This document shows, piece after piece, positions 7,242 through 12,631 of a stretch of DNA of 12,631 nucleotides. The first letter of the stretch is position 1. Every line of letters starts with the position of its first letter. The DNA lies in assembly GCA_944391255.1 (NCBI GenBank), contig CALXSW010000116.1:1-12631 (forward strand). Direction: 5' to 3'. The position numbers were made by a program, and so were the translations under genes. Under the pieces are notes generated by a model that was given only the letters and a program-made list of their open reading frames with translations, was not told where the DNA came from and ran no database searches. This stretch comes from an uncultured Clostridia bacterium. Its GTDB lineage: Bacteria; Bacillota; Clostridia; UBA1381.

Positions 7242-8437
7242 GAGCTCTGTATCTCCTTTATCTCATCTAATATAGCATTCGCCGCCTCAAATTTTGACAT
7301 AAGCGGCAGCTCTTTTATTCCTTTATTCGTTATTACCGAAATAATATTTGTATCAGTTCCAAATCCGGCGCCCGCCTTTCTAAGCGAATTGGCGCAGATC
7401 ATATCAGCATTTTTCTTTTTCAGCTTCGCTATGGAATTTTCTGTTACATTTTCTGTTTCCATTGAGAAACCGCATATAAACTGGCCGTCCTTCTTATGCT
7501 CGCCAAGATATTTTAAAATATCCTTTGTGCGCTTAAGAGATATGACAGCATCTCCGTCCGACTTTTTGATTTTCTCGTCCGCGGTCACCACAGGCGTGTA
7601 ATCAGCTACAGCCGCGGCCTTTATTATTATGTCCGCCCCGTCTGACACCGATGTGACAGCGTTAAACATATCCTCGGCGCTCTCTGCCTCTATGACGTTT
7701 ACAAACATAGGCGCGTCTATATCGGTATGTCCCTTTACAAGCGTAACATCAGCGCCTCTGTACATTGCCGCCTTCGCTATAGCAATGCCCATTTTACCTG
7801 TTGAGTGGTTAGTTATAAACCTTACCGGATCTATATGCTCACGCGTCGCTCCCGCTGTAACGACCACTTTTTTCCCTGCGAGATCCTTTGTAAACGCTAT
7901 TTCACGCAGTATATATTCAAGCAATATCGATTCGTCCGGCATTCTGCCGTCACCTATATCGCCGTTTGCCAGCATTCCCGTTGCCGGAGCGACTATCTCA
8001 TATCCGTATGACGCAAGCTTTTTTATATTGTCCTGCACTATAGGATTATGGAACATATTGTGATTCATTGCCGGCGAAACTATTTTTTTGCACGGGCAAG
8101 CCATCACTGTCGTTGTCAGCATATCGTCAGCTATGCCGTTAGCTATCTTGCCTATAACATTTGCCGATGCCGGAGCGATCATGACCACGTCCGCCTGCTT
8201 TGCGAGAGCCACATGCTCTACGCTATACTGAAAATTACGGTCAAACGTATCTATAAGGCATTTATTTTGTGTCAGTGTTTCCAATGTGATCGGATTTATA
8301 AACTCGGTGGAATTTTTTGTCATCAAGACATGAACATTGCCACCGAGCTTTTTTATCATGCGTGCAAGATTTGCTATCTTATACGCCGCGATAGATCCCG
8401 ACACAGCCAAAACAACTGTTTTATTCTCCAATAACAT
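7238..8437 (-). CDS. coaBC: bifunctional phosphopantothenoylcysteine synthetase/decarboxylase CoaBC
   Basis: Catalyses two successive steps of coenzyme A synthesis: coupling of 4'-phosphopantothenate to cysteine (CoaB, C-terminal) and FMN-dependent decarboxylation to phosphopantetheine (CoaC, N-terminal). The 399-aa protein has the usual length. The CoaC half shows VSGSIAAYK (12-20), H75 in VEHVALAKQAD, APASANVIGKIANG and PAMNHNMF with N125. The CoaB half shows VTAGATREHIDPVRFITNHSTGKMG (about 193-217) and AAAVADYTPV with EKIKK. Numbering aligns with E. coli Dfp without gaps through this part, but position 158, Cys in the E. coli ACGD motif, is Asn here (ANGD; codon AAC at 7966-7964). The start at 8437 is chosen because AGGAG lies 8 nt upstream; a GTG at 8446 overlaps that site. 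The stop overlaps the trmB start. Confidence 0.96.
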   Translation of the reverse strand: MLLENKTVVLAVSGSIAAYKIANLARMIKKLGGNVHVLMTKNSTEFINPITLETLTQNKCLIDTFDRNFQYSVEHVALAKQADVVMIAPASANVIGKIANGIADDMLTTTVMACPCKKIVSPAMNHNMFHNPIVQDNIKKLASYGYEIVAPATGMLANGDIGDGRMPDESILLEYILREIAFTKDLAGKKVVVTAGATREHIDPVRFITNHSTGKMGIAIAKAAMYRGADVTLVKGHTDIDAPMFVNVIEAESAEDMFNAVTSVSDGADIIIKAAAVADYTPVVTADEKIKKSDGDAVISLKRTKDILKYLGEHKKDGQFICGFSMETENVTENSIAKLKKKNADMICANSLRKAGAGFGTDTNIISVITNKGIKELPLMSKFEAANAILDEIKEIQSS

Positions 8438-8490
8438 AAAAATCACTCCTGATTTTAACTATATCAATATTTTACTGTATTCACATATTA

Positions 8491-8528
8491 AGCAGTATAC
8501 TCCAAGTTGAGCAGTGTACTTCAAGTCC
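8491..8528 (+). repeat. 19-bp tandem duplication
   Basis: AGCAGTATACTCCAAGTTG (8491-8509) is followed at once by AGCAGTGTACTTCAAGTCC (8510-8528). The first 17 bases differ at two positions. The second copy runs into the larger repeat unit that starts at 8514. On the minus strand the first copy supplies a TATACT hexamer, a possible -10 box for coaBC. Confidence 0.8.
8494..8524 (-). promoter_or_regulatory. possible coaBC operon promoter inside the tandem repeat
   Basis: TATACT (8499-8494) has a TTGAAG hexamer (8524-8519) upstream with a 19-bp spacer, longer than the ideal 17. It lies about 57 bases before the coaBC start. The same TATACT -10 is used by the tRNA-Ser and methyltransferase promoters in this window. 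Tentative because of the spacer and weak -35 box. Confidence 0.35.
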
Positions 8529-8550
8529 TCAATGAGGGTGAGATGTGCGG
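8514..8550 (+). repeat. 37-bp direct repeat, copy A
   Basis: Identical to copy B (8649-8685) except for one base (C at 8530, G in copy B). The copies lie 135 bp apart. The core reads AATGAGGGTGAGATGTGCGG. Confidence 0.93.
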
Positions 8551-8589
8551 ATTGGCTTCTGTGTATTTAGGGTGATATATTTAAATTTA

Positions 8590-8648
8590 CCTGTGACACA
8601 GGATAGAAGCCGTACAGATCGCCCTTATGAAGGACGCCGACGTACTTT
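8590..8648 (-). repeat. degenerate inverted copy C of the intergenic repeat
   Basis: The minus strand here aligns with copy B and its flank over about 53 columns with roughly 39 matches, including shared blocks GTCCT, AGGG, CGGCTT and CCTGTGT. It faces copy A, so the two can pair: GGCTTCT (8554-8560) with AGAAGCC (8605-8611). Its end forms the small hairpin CCTGTG-A-CACAGG (8590-8602). Confidence 0.65.
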
Positions 8649-8685
8649 GTGTACTTCAAGTCCTGAATGAGGGTGAGATGTGCGG
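8649..8685 (+). repeat. 37-bp direct repeat, copy B
   Basis: Second near-identical copy (36 of 37 bases). Similarity to inverted copy C extends on through CTCCTGTGTTAC to about 8702, reaching the stop codon of the methyltransferase gene. The whole 252-bp gap 8447-8698 between coaBC and that gene is thus largely repeat-derived; no terminator with a T run is visible in it. Confidence 0.93.
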
Positions 8686-8698
8686 CTTATCTCCTGTG

Positions 8699-9568
8699 TT
8701 ACTGCCACCAGCGTGTAGCATTTCCACACGGCAATACCAGCCCGCTCGATATTATAGGAAGTCCTATCTCGTCTGAATCGAAATGTCCGCCGAATTTTTT
8801 CACATAAGTTGTCATAAGCACATTCTTGAGCACCTGCGCACTTAGACCTGTAGTATAAGAATTGATAAGCAGGAACAACGGCTCATCAGACATTATCTGA
8901 AGGCAGTCCGAAACGAGCGGATACAATTCATTTTCTATCTTCCACAGCTCTCCCGACGGGCCTCTGCCGTATGACGGTGGATCCATTATTATACCGTCAT
9001 ACTTATTTCCTCGCCTTATCTCGCGCTTTACAAACTTAACTACGTCGTCAACGATATATCTCACCTTTCTATCGCCCAGTCCTGATGATATGACATTCTC
9101 CTTTGCCCATGTCACCATTCCCTTTGACGCGTCAACATGGCATACCTCAGCGCCGGCGCTAAGAGCCGACACAGTCGCGCCGCCTGTATAAGCAAACAGA
9201 TTTAATATCTTTATCGGTCTGTTCGCCTCTTTGACAAGTCCGGCGATCCAATCCCAGTTACAAGCCTGTTCCGGAAACAATCCTGTATGCTTGAAGCCTG
9301 TAGGGCGCACATTAAACGTCAGCTCCCTGTATCTGATCTGCCATTTATCAGGGATCTTCTTATTAAAAACCTGCCACTGTCCGCCGCCCTTGTTCGAGCG
9401 GTGATACCACGCGTCAACATTATTCCATTTCTGCAGATCTATATCATCATGCTCCCATATAGCGATCGGATCAGGTCTTCTCAAAAGGTATTTTCCCCAA
9501 TACTCCAGTTTCTCGCCGGCAGAAGCGTCCACGATCTTATAGTCTTCCCATTTATCAGATAAATACAT
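8699..9568 (-). CDS. RlmI-like class I SAM-dependent methyltransferase
   Basis: A 289-aa protein of the Rossmann-fold group related to the rRNA large-subunit cytosine C5 methyltransferase RlmI, but without an N-terminal PUA domain. It begins with a segment typical of this clostridial subfamily (WEDYKIVDASAGEKLEYWG, LLRRPDP). SAM motif I is LNLFAYTGGATVSA (123-136), motif II VDASKGM (145-151), and the catalytic-region motif is MDPPSYGRG (195-203). The target RNA base is not known from sequence. The start is uncertain: the ATG at 9568 has no clear ribosome site, and a TTG at 9580 in the same frame is also possible. AAAGG (9600-9596) is 27 nt from the ATG, separated by a small hairpin (CAAGC / GCTTG). 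It has its own promoter and is divergent from xpt. Confidence 0.85.
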   Translation of the reverse strand: MYLSDKWEDYKIVDASAGEKLEYWGKYLLRRPDPIAIWEHDDIDLQKWNNVDAWYHRSNKGGGQWQVFNKKIPDKWQIRYRELTFNVRPTGFKHTGLFPEQACNWDWIAGLVKEANRPIKILNLFAYTGGATVSALSAGAEVCHVDASKGMVTWAKENVISSGLGDRKVRYIVDDVVKFVKREIRRGNKYDGIIMDPPSYGRGPSGELWKIENELYPLVSDCLQIMSDEPLFLLINSYTTGLSAQVLKNVLMTTYVKKFGGHFDSDEIGLPIISSGLVLPCGNATRWWQ

Positions 9569-9624
9569 AGTAAACCACAAGCATAAAAGCTTGAACCTTT
9601 CTTTAAAATATTACATACATAATC

Positions 9625-9653
9625 AGTATATCACACATAGTCCAAAAATTCAA
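9625..9653 (-). promoter_or_regulatory. promoter of the methyltransferase gene
   Basis: TTGAAT (9653-9648), a 17-bp spacer and TATACT (9630-9625) predict a start near 9618, about 50 nt before the ATG at 9568. The -35 box matches TTGACA at four of six positions and the -10 at five of six. Confidence 0.75.
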
Positions 9654-9688
9654 TACAAAAATTATATACTTTTCCTTTTCGATCTTCG

Positions 9689-9730
9689 TATTATGACAAA
9701 ATATCACGTTTTTTTAGTTATTATGACAAA
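9689..9730 (+). repeat. 12-bp direct repeats 30 bp apart upstream of xpt promoter
   Basis: TATTATGACAAA occurs at 9689-9700 and again at 9719-9730. The 30-bp period is close to three helical turns, so both copies would face the same side of the DNA. They lie upstream of the xpt -35 box, about 50-90 bases before the predicted xpt start. This layout suits a pair of protein-binding sites, but no regulator is identified. Confidence 0.6.
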
Positions 9731-9734
9731 TTTG

Positions 9735-9790
9735 CCGAAAACGTCTTGTGTATTTAAAAAAATATGCTATAATTGTTATTATGTTTTCGG
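9735..9790. promoter_or_regulatory. 8-bp inverted repeat flanking the xpt promoter, possible PurR-type operator
   Basis: CCGAAAAC (9735-9742) and its exact reverse complement GTTTTCGG (9783-9790) bracket the -35 and -10 boxes with 40 bp between. Firmicute PurR boxes contain a CCGAA core and come as oppositely oriented pairs near purine gene promoters. Usual pairs are spaced nearer 16-17 bp and carry C after CCGAA, so assignment to PurR is only a suggestion. Confidence 0.4.
9746..9773 (+). promoter_or_regulatory. extended -10 promoter of xpt-pbuX
   Basis: TATAAT (9768-9773) is preceded by TGC, giving the extended form TGCTATAAT. A poor -35 (TTGTGT, 9746-9751) lies 16 bp upstream. Transcription should start near 9780. 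The leader of about 60 nt holds only a small hairpin GGGT-CAAAA-ACCC (9789-9801) and no purine-riboswitch core. Confidence 0.75.
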
Positions 9791-9839
9791 GTCAAAAACC
9801 CATAATTCATTGAAATATTTTTAGAAAAGGAGAACAGAG

Positions 9840-10421
9840 ATGAATTTCTTGGAAGAACGTATTCAGAAAGACGGAATAGTCAAAGAAGGAAACGTCCTCA
9901 AGGTAGACAGCTTTCTAAATCATCAGATGGATATAGATCTGTTTAATATGATGGGCGAAGAATTCAAAAAGAGATTTGAAGGAAAAAACATCAACAAGAT
10001 CCTCACTATTGAAGCATCGGGCATTGGCATCGCATGTATTGTAGCGCAGCATTTTAATGTGCCTGTTGTGTTTGCGAAAAAATCAAAGAGCATTAACCTT
10101 GAAGGTGAAATGTATGTAGCTGAGGTAGAATCATTCACGCACAAGTGCAAAAATCAGGTGATCGTTTCAAAAAAATATCTTGATGAAGACTCCCATGTAC
10201 TTATAATAGACGATTTCCTCGCCAACGGCTGCGCTCTACAGGGACTTATCGGCATAGTACAGGCTGCCGGCGGAACTGTCGAAGGAATAGGGATCGCTGT
10301 AGAAAAAGGATTCCAGGCGGGCGGAAAAATGATCCGCAACCTCGGCTATCAGCTCGAATCACTTGCCATTGTCGACAGTATGGATCCACAAACCGGCAAG
10401 ATAGAATTCAGACAGCGGTAA
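9840..10421 (+). CDS. xpt: xanthine phosphoribosyltransferase
   Basis: Converts xanthine and PRPP to XMP in the cytoplasm, salvaging purine bases toward GMP. The 193-aa protein matches the length of Bacillus Xpt (194 aa). It shows the type I phosphoribosyltransferase PRPP loop VLIIDDFLANGCALQGL (120-136), LTIEASGIGIA (55-65) and VPVVFAKKSKS (74-84), in Xpt order. AAAGGAG lies 7-8 nt before the ATG. The permease gene follows after 49 bp with no terminator between, so the two form the classic xpt-pbuX operon. Related adenine or hypoxanthine transferases have different lengths and PRPP motifs, so the call is secure. Confidence 0.96.
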   Translation: MNFLEERIQKDGIVKEGNVLKVDSFLNHQMDIDLFNMMGEEFKKRFEGKNINKILTIEASGIGIACIVAQHFNVPVVFAKKSKSINLEGEMYVAEVESFTHKCKNQVIVSKKYLDEDSHVLIIDDFLANGCALQGLIGIVQAAGGTVEGIGIAVEKGFQAGGKMIRNLGYQLESLAIVDSMDPQTGKIEFRQR

Positions 10422-10470
10422 AATATATAAACATCTTTACATAGTATTAATTTCAGGAGAACTTATATTT

Positions 10471-11796
10471 ATGAATAAAACCACACAAAAAACAGCAGAT
10501 ATTTCAAATATATATAAGCTTGACGGCAGAGTTCCTGTCGGAAAAGCCATTCCTTTCGGATTGCAGCATATTCTCGCGATGTTCGTTGCAAATATCGCGC
10601 CGATAATCATAGTTGCCGGAGCATGCGGATTGTCTGACAACGATGTCGCAATGCTCATACAGAGCGCCATGCTCATAGCCGGCATAGGAACAATAATCCA
10701 GCTTTACCCGCTTTGGAGGATCGGCTCGCGCCTTCCGATAGTAATGGGTATAAGCTTCACATTTGTATCAGTATTCTGTTTCATAGGCCCCGCGTACGGA
10801 TACGGGGCAATAATGGGCGCCGTTCTTGTAGGCGGTATAGTCGAAGGCTTGCTCGGACTTTTCGCGAAATACTGGCGCAAGGTCATAACGCCTATCGTTG
10901 CTGCCACAGTTGTAACGTCTATCGGATTTTCACTTCTGAGCGTTGGAGCTGACTCGTTCGGCGGCGGCAGCGGCAGCGAGGATTTCGGCTCAGCGCAGAA
11001 CTGGATCCTCGGCTGCATAACACTCGTTTCATGTATAGGATTTAATATACTCGCAAAATCATATTGGAAACAGCTCTCTGTTCTCTTCGGGCTTATTGTC
11101 GGATATATAGTTGCTATATGCATGGGCGCCGTAGATTTTACAGCTCTGCAGAACACCTCTATAATCGCGTTCCCTAAGCTGCTCCCGTTTAAGCCGGTAT
11201 TTGATATGCGCGCTATCATACCTACTGTTCTCATATTCCTCGTATCGGCTACCGAAACGATAGGCGACACATCGGCTCTGTGCAGTGCAAGTCTTAAGAG
11301 AAATGTAAGCGATAAAGAGATATCAGGCTCTATCGCGTGTGATGGCTTTATAAGCGCGTTGTCATCTGTTTTCGGATGTATCCCGATAACATCGTTCAGC
11401 CAGAATGTAGGTCTTGTAGCTATGACTAAGGTCGTAAACCGTTTCACGCTTCTTATGGGCGCTATAATCATGCTGCTTGCGGGTATATTCCCTATATTCG
11501 GATCATTCCTCGCAACGCTTCCTGACGCTGTCCTTGGCGGATGTACTATAATGATGTTCGGAACTATAGTTGTCAGCGGTATAAACATGATCTCAGCCTG
11601 TGGAATAACACAGAGAAACACAACTATCGTCGCTCTTTCAATGAGCGTCGGCATAGGTTTTACGCAGATCCCTGAGCTGTTCAGATTTATGCCTCAGATA
11701 GTTCAGAGCGTATTTGCTGAAAACTGTGTTGCTATCGTTTTCGTAATGGCTATAATATTAAATCTCATTCTCCCTAAAGATATGGGTGAAAAATAA
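10471..11796 (+). CDS. pbuX: NCS2-family xanthine permease PbuX
   Basis: Membrane symporter bringing xanthine (possibly other purines) into the cell to supply the preceding Xpt. The 441-aa protein is hydrophobic throughout, with about 12-14 membrane segments. The residues that define this family in the E. coli xanthine transporter XanQ have counterparts here: H33 in the GLQHIL motif, E262 in ATETIGDTSAL, D291 in CDGFISAL, and Q311-N312 in TSFSQNVGLV. The usual TGVASR following that site reads TKVVNR, a variant that may bear on specificity. AGGAGA lies 10 nt before the ATG. Uric acid or uracil transport cannot be excluded from sequence alone, but adjacency to xpt favours xanthine. A strong hairpin terminator follows. 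Confidence 0.92.
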   Translation: MNKTTQKTADISNIYKLDGRVPVGKAIPFGLQHILAMFVANIAPIIIVAGACGLSDNDVAMLIQSAMLIAGIGTIIQLYPLWRIGSRLPIVMGISFTFVSVFCFIGPAYGYGAIMGAVLVGGIVEGLLGLFAKYWRKVITPIVAATVVTSIGFSLLSVGADSFGGGSGSEDFGSAQNWILGCITLVSCIGFNILAKSYWKQLSVLFGLIVGYIVAICMGAVDFTALQNTSIIAFPKLLPFKPVFDMRAIIPTVLIFLVSATETIGDTSALCSASLKRNVSDKEISGSIACDGFISALSSVFGCIPITSFSQNVGLVAMTKVVNRFTLLMGAIIMLLAGIFPIFGSFLATLPDAVLGGCTIMMFGTIVVSGINMISACGITQRNTTIVALSMSVGIGFTQIPELFRFMPQIVQSVFAENCVAIVFVMAIILNLILPKDMGEK

Positions 11797-11811
11797 TTAT
11801 CAAAACAAAAC

Positions 11812-11855
11812 ACCGCGTTTCAATGAGAGCTGCTCATTAAAACGCGGTATTTTTT
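11812..11855. terminator. bidirectional terminator between pbuX and sstT
   Basis: ACCGCGTTT (11812-11820) pairs with AAACGCGGT (11840-11848), with an inner AATGAG / CTCATT stem around AGCTG. On the plus strand it is followed by TATTTTTT. On the minus strand it is followed by GTTTTGTTTT. It lies between two convergent genes and suits both. Confidence 0.9.
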
Positions 11856-11860
11856 ATATA

Positions 11861-12631
11861 TTATTTTTTGTTTTTGCTTTTCTTTTCATTTTTCATTCTG
11901 TCATGAAATTCTGCCGTAGCCGCGAACAGAACATCGCCTGACGAATTAAGCGCCGTTTCAACAGAGTCCTGAACAACGCCGATAATAAATCCGACCGCTA
12001 CGACCTGCATCGCAATATCATTGCTTATACCGAATAATGAACAAGCCATCGGGATCAGCAGCAAAGAGCCTCCGGCAACGCCCGACGCGCCGCACGCCGC
12101 TACAGTGGCAAGCACGCTTAGGAACAATGCTGAAGGGAAATCGACCTCTATTCCCAATGTGTGAGCCGCGGCAAGAGTCATAACCGTTATAGTTATAGCC
12201 GCGCCGTCCATATTTATCGTAGCGCCAAGCGGTATAGATACTGAATACAAGTTCTTATCAAGTCCGAGCCTTTCGCAAAGAGCCATATTTACAGGTATAT
12301 TTGCCGCTGAGCTTCTTGTGAAAAACGCTGTAAGACCGCTCTCTTTTAAGCAGCGGAACACGAGCGGATAAGGATTGCGGCGCATAAATATTCCCGAAAC
12401 TATAGGGCTTACAACAAGCGCCATTGTGAACATCGTGCCGATAAGCACAAGCAAAAGCTTTCCGTACTGCGTAAATATATCAAGTCCGTTTTCTGATACT
12501 GTTTCAAAAACAAGTCCCATGATACCAAACGGCGCAAAGCTTATTATAGCGCGTATTACCATTGAGACCGCGTCTGAAATATTTTCAAGCACCGCCTTTG
12601 TACTGTCTGACGCTATGCTTCTTAGCGCGAC
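11861..12631 (-). CDS. sstT: serine/threonine:Na+ symporter SstT, 5' end beyond the window
   Basis: Sodium-coupled inner-membrane transporter for serine and threonine, of the dicarboxylate/amino acid:cation symporter family. The reading frame is open to the right edge; the 256 visible residues are the C-terminal part of a protein usually about 410 aa, so roughly 150 N-terminal residues are missing. Visible signatures are TRSSAANIPVNMALCE (105-120, the serine-rich hairpin loop HP1), IPLGATINMDGAAITITV (133-150), ACGASGVAGGSLLLIP (179-194, HP2) and VQDSVETALNSSGD (220-233, which binds substrate). E. coli SstT has NMAG where this protein has NMDG. The C-terminus ends in a lysine-rich tail (KNEKKSKNKK). 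It converges on pbuX and shares its terminator. Confidence 0.95.
   Translation of the reverse strand, partial: VALRSIASDSTKAVLENISDAVSMVIRAIISFAPFGIMGLVFETVSENGLDIFTQYGKLLLVLIGTMFTMALVVSPIVSGIFMRRNPYPLVFRCLKESGLTAFFTRSSAANIPVNMALCERLGLDKNLYSVSIPLGATINMDGAAITITVMTLAAAHTLGIEVDFPSALFLSVLATVAACGASGVAGGSLLLIPMACSLFGISNDIAMQVVAVGFIIGVVQDSVETALNSSGDVLFAATAEFHDRMKNEKKSKNKK

Noticed and set aside
6846..7601. Open frame of 251 codons on the plus strand opposite trmB and coaBC
   Set aside because: It spans the junction of two secure genes, its translation is low-complexity and hydrophobic, and it resembles no family.
8514..8685. CRISPR array
   Set aside because: Only two direct copies, 135 bp apart, with an inverted copy between them and no cas genes; spacing and layout do not fit.
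9789..9801. PreQ1-like or other small riboswitch at the xpt leader hairpin
   Set aside because: The GGGT-CAAAA-ACCC hairpin is too short and lacks the conserved loop and tail bases of known small riboswitches.
9591..9824. Open frame of 77 codons on the plus strand in the xpt upstream region
   Set aside because: It overlaps the predicted promoters of both divergent genes, lacks a ribosome site and has AT-rich, low-complexity translation.
10704..11654. Open frame of 316 codons on the minus strand opposite pbuX
   Set aside because: No domain recognised, no ribosome site noted, and it lies wholly inside a clear membrane transporter gene. Antisense frames of this kind often stay open by codon bias.

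Overview
The window looks like ordinary chromosome from a low-to-moderate-GC Clostridia-type Firmicute, probably an anaerobic gut or soil fermenter. The evidence is Gram-positive style strong AGGAG ribosome sites, sigma-A type promoters (TTGACA / TATACT or TATAAT), frequent ATA isoleucine codons, an Aquifex/clostridial-type aconitase and an xpt-pbuX purine salvage pair. Genus cannot be read from the sequence.

Layout, left to right. (1) Minus strand, 42-2494: a translationally coupled pair, a nicotinamidase-like hydrolase (pncA) followed by glutamine-dependent NAD synthetase (nadE), together covering the first and last steps of NAD salvage. (2) Minus strand, 2549-2726: tRNA-Ser(GGA) with its own near-consensus promoter and a Rho-independent terminator. 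(3) Minus strand, 2805-4868: a single-gene aconitase unit with promoter and terminator. (4) Plus strand, 4950-5156: a small single-span membrane protein of unknown function. (5) Minus strand, 5160-8437: a probable operon coaBC - trmB - GH4 glycosidase (alpha-galacturonidase type, CHEV motif). coaBC and trmB overlap by 4 bp; 30 bp separate trmB and the glycosidase. (6) 8447-8698: an intergenic stretch built from short degenerate repeats, two direct and one inverted. (7) Minus strand, 8699-9653: an RlmI-like SAM-dependent methyltransferase with its own promoter. (8) 9569-9839: a divergent control region with direct and inverted repeats around the xpt promoter. (9) Plus strand, 9840-11796: xpt (xanthine phosphoribosyltransferase) and pbuX (NCS2 xanthine permease), ending at a strong bidirectional terminator. 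(10) Minus strand, 11861 to the right edge: the C-terminal part of the sodium-coupled serine/threonine transporter SstT.

The genes fall into nucleotide/cofactor salvage and synthesis (NAD, CoA, xanthine), RNA modification (TrmB, the RlmI-like enzyme) and nutrient use (aconitase, uronide hydrolysis, Ser/Thr uptake). Apart from the end of the NAD pair and the SstT fragment at the edges, all look intact. I see no phage, insertion sequence, CRISPR array, toxin-antitoxin pair or defence system, and no convincing undescribed multi-gene system. The best leads are smaller: the repeat cluster at 8491-8702, an Asn where the active-site Cys of CoaC is expected, the paired repeats at the xpt promoter in place of a purine riboswitch, D-stem and discriminator oddities in the tRNA-Ser, and the unassigned small membrane protein.
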